Assembly (NCBI GenBank): GCA_020726505.1
Contig: JAHLEZ010000001.1
Location: 3,596,001 to 3,660,000 of the forward strand
Direction: 5' to 3'
DNA length: 64,000 bases
Source: Leptodontidium sp. MPI-SDFR-AT-0119
Lineage: Eukaryota > Ascomycota > Leotiomycetes > Helotiales > Leptodontidiaceae
Below, one piece after another: positions 43,827-57,123 of this stretch; the first letter of the stretch is position 1, and each line of letters starts with the position of its first letter. The notes below the pieces were generated by a model. The model saw only the letters and a list, made by a program, of their open reading frames with translations, made no database searches and was not told the DNA's origin. A program made the position numbers and the translations under genes.

Positions 43827-45668
43827 TCATCGTTCCCAATATCCATCCGCCTCACCTCTCTCAACCCCCGCAATCCTTCTCGCACTATTACTACCCGCTC
43901 CATAAAGGAACTCCATCAATTTCGTCTTTTGCTTCTCTCTCACACCACCAAGATACCCACTAACCTCCTCAAGACCCCTGATCTGCTCCTCAACACCTAG
44001 GGTACTGCCATTAGCCCTTACAAGCGGACTAACTAATTTGCGTCTGAGGTTTTCAAGGTTGGCTTTCAGCATCAGGAGTTTGCGATTGTGGTCCTCGAGA
44101 ATGTTTTTATTTTGTACGGTCTTGGATCGGATGTTGCTGAGGAGTTTCTTGTTCTTCTCGAATTTATGGAGGGTGTTGGCGTTAGGGCCGAGGAGTTTTG
44201 TCCAGAGGGACGAGAGGAGGTCGTCTTGTGCTGAGTCTTGGGCGTCGGATTCGCGAGCGACGGTTCGGGCTAGGTTACCGAATTGCCGATCGATGGCTTC
44301 GAAGAGGGAGAACAAGGCGAGGGAGTGCGTTAGTTCTGAGTTGATGGACTCTTCCAGGACGGAGAGGAATTCGGTGAATGTCCGTTGGAGAGTTTGGCGG
44401 GTGCGTTGTTGAGAGGATAGGCCGAAGATGGAGGTTGCTAGGGTGCCAACTCGTGTTGGTGTTCCTGATGGGGTCTCGAGGACTCCACATTTAGTCAATA
44501 ACGTATGGACGTTATCGAAGGCGGATGTCATAGGTGATGGTGGTAGGAGTTGGAGTTGGGAGAGCTCTCGTCTAGCCCAATCCATTACAATCAAAATTCT
44601 GGCGCATTTTAGCTGCAGTCCGAAGAGTAACTACAATATTACTTACCCGTCAACATCTCCATCCACATTCGCGAAGAATCTCGTCAGCTCAATAGCCAAT
44701 GTCTTAAGACTCTCGCTTAGACCATCTAACTCTTTAACTATAATAGGAGCGGATGTCATATTCGTTGATCGTACGCTCTCCCCAAGATCCCATACCGCTA
44801 CTCCAGTAGCTTGAAGATCACCAACTTGCTGCACGCCGTTCTCGGAATAGAATATGAGGGGTTCGAAAGCCTTAGCAAGACCTGCAACTTTGACTAAATC
44901 TGGAACTGGAGGTGGATCGCCAGGTTGGAAGAGTCTTTGCAATGCTAGAAAGGACAGGAAGGCAACGAGAATCGAGGTCGCTAAGGACGTCCATGATTTG
45001 GTCACGGTATTGAATTTGGTTCTGACGAAAGAGAAGGCTGCTTCAAATGGTTCTGTCCGATGTTGAACTTCTGCTCTGACGGCGAATCGAATATCTAGAA
45101 CTGGTCAGTGAGTGTGGTATGGGATAGGTAGCAAGTAGTCCATACAGTTGTTAGCGTTCTCCGTTGACGGTACAATATCTTGGTCTGGCCCCTGCTTGAT
45201 CACTCCTCCAAAAGTTCTACCAAAGTCTTCTGAACCTGAAGGATATGGACCAGGACTCGGACTTCTCTGCTTCTCCGGCGATATCGATCCAGTGGGCAGC
45301 CTTGTCCGCGCAGCAGCAGCTAACGTCGAATCTTCTCCATCATCAGCGCTCTCATACTCCGGACTGCTCTCTCTCGAATCCTCCCTGCTGCGTTTGCCCA
45401 GCATAGATCTATTCCAGAAGCCGCTGCTTCGATTCCCGTTTCCGTCGTTTCGCCACGCCGGTGGGCTGTATCTGCCGCCCGATATCGAGTCTGCCATCTC
45501 CGAATTTGTGTCTGAGAGGAAGCCAGAATGATGCGAAGGGTATCCGAAGCGGGGCGACTGGCCTATCTCGCTGCTTGTCGGCTCGAAGTCTTGCAGAGAT
45601 GCGTCTAAAGAAGGGTGCTCTTCGAACATCTGCTCCAGCTCTTCGATCGTGGGCTTGTGGGCGGTCAT
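43827..45668 (-). CDS. Uncharacterised fungal membrane protein with one transmembrane span
   Basis: Exons 45668-45146, 45100-44647 and 44571-43827 (introns of 45 and 75 nt) give 573 aa in phase. Residues 1-175 are acidic and Ser/Pro-rich, starting MTAHKPTIEELEQMFEEHPS. Then comes LDIRFAVRAEVQHRTEPFEA and a transmembrane span at about 215-235 (SLATSILVAFLSFLALQRLF). A well-ordered domain follows: PPPVPDLVKVAGLAKAFEPL, then GVAVWDLGESVRSTNMTSAP and LKTLAIELTRFFANVDGDVD. The C-terminal 250 residues are helical with coiled-coil character (NKNILEDHNRKLLMLKANLE). The whole reads as a well-conserved type, but I know no function. Location in an internal membrane with both ends exposed is inferred. 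Confidence 0.8.
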
Positions 45669-47294
45669 TGCGGGCTTCGACTTCGGCTTGGATATGGGCG
45701 ACCTGGAGGCGGGGTCGTGGGTTGTTTCGGATGTGGAGGATGTAGAGATATGTAAATGCAACGGCAGCAAAGGCCAGGAATGTGAGCGGTGCGATATTAA
45801 GATTTATCAATGAGAGATGGACGTGATTCTCTATTGTGAGAAGGGGCATGTCAGGAGGTCTTCTGCCTGTTGGTGATGTTGACGGATGCGCGTGACGCGA
45901 ACGAGGTCGCAGCGGTCAGTTTGAGCAGATAGACCGAAGTTGTTGCGACAAGAAAACGATTGTAGAATGGGAATTGACAGCGACAGTACGACAGGACAGA
46001 AAAGAAGATGCGACGACGGTATGTATCGAGGTGAGGTGAGGTGAGGTGGGGTGGGGTTCACTCGAGCCCGCAAGGGGTGGGAGAGAGACGAGGGGAGGTT
46101 ATGTTGGGAGGACAACTCCCAGCCACTCCATTTCTCTGGCAGCCCACACTGCACTGCACTGACCTCGATATCTCGATCCACTCACCTCTCACCTCTCACA
46201 AGCTGTACTCCTCTGCGGTGCTGTGCTGTGCTGGCCTTCCCACGGTTGACCTGGTAGGTGTAGGTCTGGATATGGTTTGTTGGTGGATGTAGATTGGACG
46301 TGTAAAGAGGAGGCGGGACCAATCGTTATCGATAACCACCCCGGACGAGAGGTCAAGCAACGGGCCGCAGCGAGATCTCTGCCAATCATATTCGCAGTTT
46401 CTCACATCCATGAAACAGCCGAAAGGGCATCAACATACATGGACAGGGAGACGGACATCCAAGAGCAAGCATATTCCGGGCGTCCCTTGCATGGCTAGCT
46501 CATGGGCATGGCTTGACTGAGGCTTTTAGACCCAGATCTTCGAACGATTACCAGCCATTTGAAAATATTATTTCTGGTCGAGGTGAGTAAAGGGTCGAGT
46601 CACTTCTAAGACATTTGTCAAGCCAGGCAGCAGGTACCGTCACATCAGCCTTATGACCCAAGTCTGCTTAGAACTAACTCCCCATCGAGTACCAAGGGAC
46701 TTCTAGCTAGAGGAGTTCGTATTTTACTAGTCATGGAGAAGACCCAGAAATGTTAATTCAATGCTTTCTGTTTTCTAGTTCAAAGCACAAGTAAGTCTTA
46801 CAGCTAGTGAAACTACCAACCTCCTTCTTAAGAACTTTGTCTCCTCTGCACTGTTTGTACCTCCATCCATGCATGAACCCAGTTCAATTCTACCCCGCAA
46901 TTATTATCGCCGTGGGTCTCTGTTTGCTTTGTAGGCGAGGGACGAGCGGTGACATAATTGCTCCCACCTACATGTAGTTAGTTCTATCTACCAGGGAGAG
47001 GAGCTTCAATTTAAGTGTGACTATGCAATCGAAGTCAAGGTTTTTCAACACCTCAGGTTGACCTCCAATAATTGATTACGAAAAGAACGTTCAATTCCTT
47101 TTTGTATTGCAAGTATCAATCAACCCCAGATAAACCTTGTACACACTCAAGTTTGAAGTTCCCAGACTGCCTTCCGAATATCCCCATGTAACTCACTTCC
47201 TGCAACTCAGCTCATAACAAATACCTCAAACCAAAGAAAATATCATACGCCCTTCCCATCATCCCATCCCATCCCAAATGCTATCACAACCACT
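45669..47294. other. 1.6-kb gene-free stretch
   Basis: 5' region of the membrane protein gene plus the 3' flank of the AT-hook gene. GGTGA-type repeats lie at about 46030-46055 and TGCTG repeats near 46220. The frame at 45409-45849 is an antisense shadow. No gene supported. Confidence 0.4.
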
Positions 47295-48238
47295 TCACTC
47301 AACAACCTTCGCCTTAGGAGGTCTTCCTCGTCCCCTCTTCACCTCACCATCTCCACTCGCAGAAGTGACTCCCTTCTTCCCCTTAGACGCAGAACCAATA
47401 GTCTTACCTGCAGTCTTCTCCTTCGGCGGCCTCCCTCTTCCACGCTTAACAGGTTTCTCCTCATCGTCTTCCTTATACCCGTCCTCATCCCCACCACCCA
47501 CAGCACCATCAGACAACCTCTTCCTCTTTATATTATGCTTCACAATCACAGTACTCCTCATCCCCTCCTTCTCCTTCCTAAGTTCTTCCTTCTCCTTCAA
47601 CACAGCCGCCTTCATAGCCTCCTTCTCGTTCAACACTTCCGCTTTCGCAGCCTCCTTATCACTCTTCTCCTTCTCCCGCTTCTTCTCAATTTCCTCCGCT
47701 CTCTCCTCAACTTCTTCAACGAGATACCATCTTCTATCCGGACCGCCGAGGAATGCAGGTTGCGGCTCCGATTTCATGGTTAGACCTTTGAGGTCTTCGT
47801 CTTTGACCCTGTTTGTAGTTCACACTTATCAGCTTCCAGTTTTCAAGCCTCCAAAAAAAAAGGTGTCAAAAACAGAGCTCCCGCCCAATCCCATTTTCAA
47901 TCCCAGGAAAATGGAATCATAGTAAATCTCAGAAAAGACTACGAATACCAGAATGAAAAAGAAAGAGGAACCAATCATCCACTTCCCCCCTTCCCCTTCT
48001 CCTCCCCCATCAAACACCACAAGCAGGAAAGATGCACAAAACAAAGTCCATGAAATCCAAAAAGAACAAAACAGAAGCATTATAACACTCACTTATACAA
48101 AACCTTAACATCCGAAACCCCAATAATTCTCTCCTCGCGACAATCCTCACACTGCTCCTCGGTCGTGAAAGGGTTCGGGCGGAGGGTAGCATCTTCTGCA
48201 TCGCAGGTTGCGCATTTGCCGACTGGGAGTTTGGGCAT
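47295..48238 (-). CDS. CxxC-finger and AT-hook protein
   Basis: Two exons, 48238-48093 and 47808-47295, joined in phase over a 284-nt intron (GTGAGT donor, AACAG acceptor), 219 aa. The N-terminus MPKLPVGKCATCDAEDATLR followed by EEQCEDCREERII forms a CxxC-x(18-20)-CxxC pair, probably a zinc-binding knuckle. The middle is a Glu/Lys-rich helix (about 75-130). The C-terminus carries two AT-hooks with the same KRGRGRPPK core, about 40 residues apart, the second just before the end. AT-hooks bind the minor groove of AT-rich DNA, so a nuclear, chromatin-related role is likely. The combination with this finger is not one I can name. The start is the first ATG before the finger. Confidence 0.75.
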
Positions 48239-48352
48239 CTTTCCCTCTTCGTAATCTCCTTTTGAGTCAACGATGGACTTCGTTGAAGATCTTACTTCAG
48301 TTATCAGATTTTGGGTTTCAATGAGGACGTAAAGAGGATGATACACAGAGAG

Positions 48353-48401
<49 letters not shown>

Positions 48402-49416
48402 TCAATATTGCAAAATAATCCAAAAGCAAGGAACCGAGAAGCAAGCAAACAAACACACAAAGAACAACAAAGTTTGCTTCCGTTTCAAGAAACCCCACAG
48501 AAATCAAGGAACGGACAAACAAGGCAAACACGCAAACAAACAAACAAAAAAGAATCAAGCGCATCCGTCCGTCCCGTCTCAGGAAAAGCACATTCCCGTC
48601 TCGATGTGACGCGCCGCCACTGCTTGTAACAAGATTTGTCGAACCCCTCCCTCGCTTGCACTTGTCCTTTGTTTCGGGTAAATAAATCAGGAATGACCTC
48701 ATTTCCTCTTTCAACCTCAAAAGCAGACTTGGAATGGAACGGAGCTATGCAGGATCTGGGGGGCATGAGCTTTGATTGTTTACTCCGTACTTGGAAGTGA
48801 GGTAGCCAAGATTGGGTTTAGGTGAAAAGATAGTGGTGGTATCGAGGGAGGGACGTGTCACAATTACAGTAATATTTTAGCGGAGGAGAGTGTTTGTCTT
48901 GTTGTGTAATCAAAGACAACCAACAACCAGAAGCCAAAATTCCTTAGGTTATCACTTCACTCAAATTTTAAATGACACAGGGGCATATGGTTCATCAGAA
49001 GCCTTTCATACTTCGATGCTAGCTAGCTACCTAAGGTACGCACGATCATTGCATTATCACGCGCGCCGCGGAAGAGGGGGAAGATGGTACAGGCCATCCA
49101 ATCTGCTCGGCCGCCATGCACCAGAGGAAAAAAAGAGGAAGAGTATCAGTCAACTATCTACAAACAGCGCTCCAAAGTATCCTCGGTTCAGTCAGTCAAT
49201 ACCATCCATTTCCTTCCCTCAATATCGTCCCATTTTCTCCTCCCAATTCTTCCCTTACTCGCTCGCTCGCTAGTCACTCATCCCCTCCGAAAATTGCAAG
49301 TAATCGATTTCTTCCCTCCATAGAGTCGCTGGGGTATTGCAAAAACTGGCGTCTCTGTTCCGCAAATAAAGAAATCGGAGATCCTGTTATCCATCCTGTC
49401 AAGCTACGAAGATGCC
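48239..49416. other. Intergenic with (GA)n microsatellite
   Basis: 5' region of the AT-hook gene and 3' flank of the nucleoporin gene. Contains the GA repeat noted separately and A-rich AAACAAACAA stretches at 48445-48550. No gene. Confidence 0.4.
48354..48399. repeat. (GA)n dinucleotide microsatellite
   Basis: About 20 nearly uninterrupted GA units on the plus strand (CT on the coding strand of the AT-hook gene), starting about 115 bases upstream of that gene's ATG. CT-rich tracts just upstream of starts are common promoter elements in fungi, so it may matter for expression. Confidence 0.9.
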
Positions 49417-52400
49417 TTATCTCGCACTGGTCATCACGCCTCTGTAATATTCGAGGCTGAGCTCGACAGTATGCTTCAGATATCGATCCTCGGTAAGTGG
49501 AAGTCTTAAGATTTTGTGGAGATTGGTTTTCTGCATCGTGTTAGCATTGTTTCGGTGTTCCACTAGAAGCTTCAACTTACGTCTCCCTTCTTGCCAAGAG
49601 CAATCACCGTCTTAGCAACTACGCCACTGATCGTTTCGACAGCCACGGTCTCCATAAAGCTAGGGTGGCGTGATTCTTGAACCACGGCCGGAAGACCAGA
49701 CAGTAGTCGTTCGAGAACGAGATCATCCATCGGCTGTCCCTTCTTGTCGTTGTGAAGAAGCTCCAAGAAGTCTTGATAGATCTCACCGCCCAAATGCCAT
49801 TCCGAAATCGTGTTCTCTTTGCCTTGGAATCCGTGGAGAAGTGTTCGGAGGATGTCGTAATCAAGTTCAACCACAGCTTTGGGTGCTACTTCTCTGGCGA
49901 AGGTGCGATGAGCTTCGTTGAAGGATCCAGCTTTGATCAGACACTCAACTTCGCCGGTTGGGTTTCTCTCGACGCTTCTCATGTAAAGTGCCTTAGCTTC
50001 CCAAATCCATGCTGTTGGGATTTTGAAAGTCTGGGTCAAGGCCGTGAAACTTTGACTGTCTTCGGCACCGATGAGGCCCGCATGATGTGCCAGGTGATCT
50101 TGAATGGACTTTTCTCTGGCATCGTCAGATGAGAGATGAAGGAGGACAAAGATAGCATCGAGCCAGCTACCCTCATTGGTAAGTTGGGCAGCAAAAGACA
50201 GGGTTGTTAGATCAGCCTTATCGTTGCCGTCGTCTGCATATCGAGCTCTGCCAGATGAAGTGAGGGCGCGGCTGAGCTGCCAAGAAAGACGAATGTCGAG
50301 AGGAGATAGTTGGGAGTTCTCAGGCCGAAGTACATCCTCGATATCAGAATCGGTGAAAGTGTAAAGTTTCAAAAGACCCCAGAGGAGATCCTCACGATCT
50401 TCGCGATTCTCGTCATTCCACAAGGCCGGTACCTTTTGCTCAATATACCAAGAGTTAGGTCGAGCGGATTCCTTGTCTTGGTTGAGATCTCCTGCAAAAG
50501 CTTCGACGGCAAGATCAATCGGATCGTTAGATAAGATGCCATACCAAAGTCGAAGGCCAAAGGCTTGTCGCCAATCGAGTCCAAAGCGCTTGGAAATGAC
50601 GAATGAATCCATGCGGTTATTGAGTTCCTTTGATCCAGTGCAGACACAGACATTGCCGGCAAGCATTTCGTAAACTGCACGTACAGGTTGACTAAATTCC
50701 GAGAGCATTTGAGTCTTATGCCAGTCATTGAGTTGTTGGCGTATATCCTTTCTCATGGAGTCTTTGCTACCAATGAGAGCGACAAGGGTAGCAAGGTGGA
50801 AATCTCCGGTATTGATGAGATGTCCACAAGCATCTGGAACTCTGTGACCTGACAAGGATGCAATGGCCTTCTCCTCGTCGGAGGTAGCCAAGGCAGCGCG
50901 TTTCGACGATGCATCATCAACCAACTTCTGCCAGAATGTTGACAGATTGTCTTTTCGGAGACGCTCTTCGATGTTCGGGATTTGTTCGAGGTCCTCTGGA
51001 ATGGTGACATCGTCGAAGAGAATACTTGCAAGCTGCCATACAAGCTTCTCGTGAGAAGCGGCGGGATTCGTAGCGGTGCTTTCATCAAATAAATCACTGA
51101 ATGAGAAGTCATTTGGAAGATGAGCCCGAGGAACACCGTTAGAGGAGTCGATAAAAGACATGTCCTTTTGTTTCGTAAGAAGAACAGCAGAAGCCTATAT
51201 ATAATTAGCTGGCTGCAGCCAAAATTTGAGGTGGGGCAAATTACCTCGTCAGAGAATTTGGCAAAGCGAACGTCTCGATGCTCTGAAACGACACCTTTCT
51301 TCTGAACAGTAAGTAGACCATCTCGTTCACGGGCACGGCGAGAAGATCTTCCGAAAGGCTTCGAATTCGGTGGAGCGGCGTAAACTAGAGTACCGTCGGG
51401 ACCCCATTGAGGCTTCATCGAGTCGTGAAAAGCGCGTTCAGTTTCGTTCAAATCGGACATGTCGCGGTCACCAATTTTTGGTCTCTTCGCATATGGCCAC
51501 TATGATACACAAGTCTTAGCAAATTTCCTTTTATTCATCATTACGTACATGCGGAGGCGCAACAGACGGCCTAGATACACTCATCCCCGAATTGGAAAAT
51601 CAAGAAGGAATACCAACCTCGAAACCCTTGAGCTTTGCTGGAACCTTTGCCTTTACTGGGCTACGAGTCTGACCAAACAACGAGTTCATCAGATCAATGC
51701 TAGTCGCAAAGCCACGGCCGTCAGAGACGACTCGCTTCGGCATGGATGTTGGTTCAGACTCAGGTCGAGCGTCGTTTCCATGCACATCCATCATGCTCTT
51801 GAGCAAAGCTCGATCTTGCTTCTGAGGGCTAATTGTGGCCTGTAAAGTATTTGCCCAATCGTCGCCAGCAGAGAACTTGTTCTTGGAGGGGGTTTCCGAG
51901 CTCTTCAATGCTCTCATTCTCGCCCGTAAAACAGCACCAGGTGTTTCCATCATGACGTCCATACTCTCATCTTCATCTTGCGAGTCACCAAGCTCCGCGG
52001 TATTGTCAGCATCTGGATAGGAACCCGCCATCTCTTGATCCACAATGCTGACAGATTCGTCGTCCTGATACTCGTCGTCTTGATCCATTGGCTCTTCGAC
52101 GCCGTTTTCAGACTGCGAACCCGCGGAGCGCTCATCTAAAAAAGACTCCTGGTTTTGCTCGTCATATTCACCGTCCATACTCTCATCATCGTACAACTCT
52201 TGATCATCAAATGCACCAGGGAGGACCTTCTTCTTTCTGAACTCAAAAGTGTCCTCTGGATCCGACTCGGTGTACGTCATTTGAGAGTCAGAGGCGAAAG
52301 ATTCATCCATCTGAGCCGACTTGGGGGTGCGAACCTTTGGCGTAGGAGTGTCTGGTGGAGCGCTCAAGGTACTCTGACCAAACTCACTGACATCTTCAAT

Positions 52401-55400
52401 GTCATCATCTTCGTCTGGAAGACCATAGGTAGTAAAATGGTCAACATGGAAAGTCCAAATTCCAGTTTCTCTGTCATAATTCAGAAACTTTGTGTCGTTA
52501 ACTTTCTTGAGGCGTTCGATGTGCTTCTGGAAGCCCTTGGTGGAACCAGCATCCTTCTTTCGAGGCCATGAGTGTTCCAAAGAAATTGTGGATGGTACGT
52601 TCAAGCCAGTGCCTACGCTTGGCTTCTTAGCTGGGTCTCCGTATACCGTAGCTGATCGCTTGGTAAGCAAAACGATGTTACCCATGATGTCGTCAAGATT
52701 GAAGTTATTCAGGTCGACGGGTAATTCGAATCGAATATGTCCGACCCCATGTCGACCAATGGTGAAATTTGTGACCTTTGAGCGTTGCACCCGGTTCAAA
52801 TTCTCAATCTCCTTCTTTGAGGGCTTCATCCAGTATTCTCCAAGCTCTTTTTCCTCGGAAGTCTTTGTCTCGGGGTCAACAGGAGCAACTTCTTCCTCTC
52901 GGACAATAGTTAGCTGGTTGTTGTTATTCGGGACTTGCGACATCTCAGGTGGAGTTGAAGTGCCTTGTGGCTGAGTTTCGTTCACATCAGCTGATGAGTC
53001 TGAGCTACCAGCGTTGCCAAAAACGTTCTTCAACGGGCTAGTAGAACCAGAACCAGAGCCTGAGCCACTGCCATTGACATCGGCGCCGAATGAAACTCGC
53101 TTCTTGAGGGCTGACGGTGGTGCAGGTTGGGCTGCGGGAGTTGGTGGAGAGAATAGGTCATGACGAAGGCCTCGACTAATGGTGAGCTTCTTCACACTGC
53201 CGGTGCTACCATAGTGCCGCGCATTGGGACTGGCAGAGAATGCACCTGGGGCAAGAATGCTGTCCTCAGCGTTGAAGCTTCGGCGAAGGCTACTGGTAGA
53301 CATGCTCTTGTTCAAAGTTCGACCGAAGCTGCCAGCGCCCAGCATACTACCACCAAAACCGGGGGTGCTGGAAGTACTAGATGCGCTACCAGGGGTGTTA
53401 TAGTTGCTGTAAGAGAATCCAAATCCTGGTCGTTTCTGGGGCGTTGAGAAGCGTGAAGTGGAGGCGGAGTTCAACTTGTACAGAGGAAGGGCGGCACTCT
53501 TCTTAGTCTTGACATTGCTTGATAGAGGGGTGGCAATCGGGCCTGGGTTATTGACCTGGTTATTTGCCAAGCTTGCGAAAATTGTGGAAGAGCCGAAGGC
53601 TGTGCTATCGTTCAGGCTGGCCGTGAGTGACTGTCCATTCTGCTGGTTTTGCTGAGCGGGGTTGAATATGGAGCTACCACCGCCAAAAAGGGAATTTTGT
53701 GGCTGTTGTTGCTGCTGTGGTTGGTTCAATGAGCCACCAAACATGCCTCCTGACTGCTGTTGCGGTGCAGTATTTCCAAACAGGCTACCGCCCTGCTGCT
53801 GAGTTCCAGCGTTTCCGAACAGTCCACCAGGCTTTTGCTGATTGTTGGTTGCACCGAACAGTCCGCCTCCAGTGTTTTGTTGCTGATTCTGGTTTTGGTT
53901 GTTTCCGAAACCACCTCCACCAAAGAGACCACCACCAGTAGTATTTGTCTGCTGTGCATTGTTTCCAAACAGACTTCCACCAGCTGCAGCGGGTTTGGCT
54001 CCGAACAGGCCGCCAGAGTTTTGAGTGTTTGTAGATCCACCGAAAGGATTGGTAGCAGCGGGCTGGGTATTTCCAAACAAACCACCACCGGTGTTAGTAG
54101 CTGCGGGAGCAGCACCAAAGAGACTCGTTGCGGGTTTAGCTGCGGTTGAACCGAACAATCCACCACCAGTCTGTTGGTTGTTAGTTGCGCCAAAGCCACC
54201 GAAACCTGTGCTTGCAGCAGGTTGCTGAGTAGCTCCACCAAATCCAGTTGTAGAAGGCTGTTGTGCATTTGTATTGCCGAACAGTCCACCACTTCCAAAT
54301 CCACCCGTTGTCGCAGTAGATCCGAAGCCAGTGCTCGAGGCTGCTGGCTGGGATGTTCCAAAGCTGAAGGGAGTCTTGGCAGCATTGTTGTTACCAAAAA
54401 GCCCACCACCTGTATTTTGTGCAGCGGGTTGTGCTCCAAACAGACCGCCAGCTGGTTGAGCTGCAGGCTGGGCTCCAAAGAGACCACCGGTATTTGTAGC
54501 TGCAGGTTGTGCTCCGAACAGACCACCGGTGGCAGGCTTTGCGCCAAAGAGACCACCACTTGTTGCAGTGCTGCCGAATCCAGTCGAGGCAGGTTGACTC
54601 GTACCAAAGCCTGTGCTAGCTGCTCCACCCCCAAAAACATTTGTATTGGTCGTTGTGTTGGCACCGAATCCAGTTGATGCTGGCTGCTGTGTTGCTCCAA
54701 ATCCTCCAAAGTTCGAAGCGCCAAAGGCACCTGGCTGGTTATTGGAGTTGCCATATCTGCGGCCTTGGGCGTAGTCTGCCAGTCGAAGTTCCTCGGGGGA
54801 GAACTTCTGGTAGGGTTGCTGGAAGCAGATGCTTTGGAAGGCATTCTGTTGATTCGAGCTGCTGTTCGGTTCCTTCTCAACGAATGGCTGGAATGGGACA
54901 TTTCCTGTACCCTGACATTCTCCTGCACCGGTGGTTGTCAAAGCAGTCGATGGGGGGGCTCCGAATGCTCCTGTACTCCCACCTCCAAAGGGAGAGCTCG
55001 TAGCAGTGGCACCGAAGGGGTTGGAAGCTGGCGCAGCAGCACCGAACGCAGGCTTGTTCTGACCAAACAGTCCACCACCAGTTGTTGTGTTTCCTCCACC
55101 AAAAGGCGAAGATGTAGCGTTCGTTGCTCCAAATCCACCAAAGCCTGAGCCTCCTGCCGTGGCAGTTCCACCCGATCCAAACATTCCTCCACTTGTGGCC
55201 GTAGTGCCAAATCCCGAAGGTTTCGCTCCGAAGGCATTGTTGTTGGTCGCACCAAACCCACCTGTGTTTTGCAACGTTAGCATTTGTTCTTAAATACCCT
55301 TGCTTCTGATAAGAGACCTGGAATAGCTCCTGAGGATCCTTTACGTCGATCCATGATTGCTGTGTGATAGATATCCTAGGATCTGCTATTGAAAGACACC

Positions 55401-55825
55401 AGGACAGGTGAAGGTCGAGGTGAAGGCTTTGACAAGTAGGACAAAAAAACGCGGCGCAATGATCGATGCCAGAAAGATCCAGCGTGGGAAATCGACATAC
55501 CTCCAGATCCAAAGCCCCCAGTTGTTCCAGTTGCACCGCTACCAAAGAGTCCGCCCGTGTTTGTAGCCCCAAAACCTGTGTTCGCAGTCGAACCAAAGCC
55601 TGTTTTGCGCAGAGAAGATTCGAGTAAGCGATGGATTCGCGCCTTTTCCAAAGGTCCCCAAACCAAGCCAGACACCAGGTCGCAGACCTAGAAGAGTAAA
55701 GAGATTGGGGACATACCTGAAGTTGGAGGGGTGTTATTAGACCCAAATCCGCCGCCAGCTCCAAAAGCGCTCTGCTGAGTATTGTTGTTCTGGCCGAAGC
55801 CACCGAATCCCCCTCCAAACGACAT
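49417..55825 (-). CDS. NUP145: Nup98-Nup96 nucleoporin precursor
   Basis: Six exons: 55825-55717, 55599-55501, 55261-51618, 51499-51245, 51164-49581 and 49488-49417, 1920 aa. Residues 1 to about 620 are FG/GLFG repeats (SGGLFGAKPA, TGGGLFGNNN) that form the permeable barrier of the nuclear pore. A GLEBS-like motif at about 198-240 (NAFQSICFQQPYQKFSPEEL) would bind Gle2/Rae1. The autoproteolytic domain ends at DHFTTYGLPDE; cleavage after Phe at about 1012 separates the Nup98 part from the Nup96 part. The latter holds an acidic linker and the helical Nup96/Nup145C scaffold of the Y-complex. Exon 3 ends at an unusual GTTGGT donor. Exon 6 adds only DRYLKHTVELSLEYYRGVMT and SAR. Confidence 0.93.
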
Positions 55826-57123
55826 CGTGCCTATGGGGGAGGTATCCGAGTATGAAGTTGGGTGGATGAGATCGCAACAAGGAGCGCAGGTTGCGGGAGG
55901 TCAATAGGAGACGCGATGTGTGATGTCGCGGTTGTAAAAGAGGAGGACGGTCGCGCTTAATGACGAAGAAGGGCCGCAAACATTAGAATTGATTAAAGAG
56001 GGACGAGAATCATCTGCTTAGGAAAGGAAGATGAGGTTGGTGAAAAGGAAGATGGGGGGTCGTCGTCGGCGACCAGAATATTTTATGGGTAGGAGCTGGC
56101 TGGCAGTGCTTGAAGATGAAGTTGCTCGGCAGTGGCCGCAAGCTAACGCTATCCAATCAGCGCGTCCTAAATTTGTGAATGACTGATTCTGCTGCTGCCT
56201 AGGCGAATTTCCAGGCACTAAGGAGCGAGTCCAAGCACATCCATGAGGTCTAAGCATCCAGACCGTTGCTGCCTGAGGGGAATACTTCGCTTTGAAGTAA
56301 TCAATCATGGATGTCTGGTAAATTTTGAGTCACGTAAGGCTTTCTTTGCGACAATGACTATCCTCAAGAGTCTCTTATCCCCGATATCGCCTCAAAGATC
56401 CTTCCACGCTGTTACACAATCGCCAAACTGCATCTTCAAGTTTGTGAAGAGTTGTAAAGAGAGCCTCCATGGGTGTTATGCATTTGCAGTAAGTGTACTT
56501 TCCCATAAACTTTTGCGATTCACTACGACTTCTTTTGACTGACTTTGGCCGATTCAATATCTATTATGGTCAAACTGTCCATGGTTTCAAACAGAAGTTC
56601 GTTGCCAAAGACAAATTGCAGAGCTAGATCCCTGCATCAACAACAGCTTATGGAGTAACCGAGAAGAAAGAACAAGCTGGGCAATGGCTCTTCCCGATAA
56701 GACCTAAAAGCACCAATCGAAATATTTCTTCAGCAAACAATATGCAGACCCATGAAACATTACAAAATATGTCTATTATCCTAACACACATGAAAGTTGA
56801 ATCCGAACAACGATCCCCGGCTCCCATCTCATAAGGTAGGTGCTTAACACGCTAGCAGGTACGCGTAAAGTCGCGTACTTCCCTCTCTCCAAAGCACTTG
56901 GCCTAAAATCCAACCCCACATCACATCTCCAATCCATCAATCGCATCCATCAAATTTCTCAAAACAGACACACGAACACAACATACACAACTATACGTGC
57001 GACAAAGTACAATACAGTATAAACAGCAACACACCCTACCCCATTACGATTCCTCCATCATCCACTCTCATCAACGCTGCGCGAACGCTCCTCGTTCCGG
57101 CGCAACACACCGCAACACACATC
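55826..57123. other. Divergent intergenic region between nucleoporin and centrin genes
   Basis: 1.3 kb shared upstream region. No gene supported; ACACA-rich stretches lie at 56960-57120 before the centrin start. Confidence 0.4.

Noticed and set aside
45409..45849. 146-codon minus-strand and antisense plus-strand frames over the start of the membrane protein gene
   Set aside because: Shadows of the spliced gene beginning at 45668, whose exons join in phase and give an ordered protein.
47278..47922. 214-codon plus-strand frame rich in Ser/Phe
   Set aside because: Antisense of the Glu/Lys-rich and AT-hook region, which produces such composition on the other strand.
53726..54928. 400-codon minus-strand open frame inside the nucleoporin gene
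   Set aside because: It is the +1 frame of the GLFG repeat coding sequence; repeats keep alternative frames open. No independent motif.
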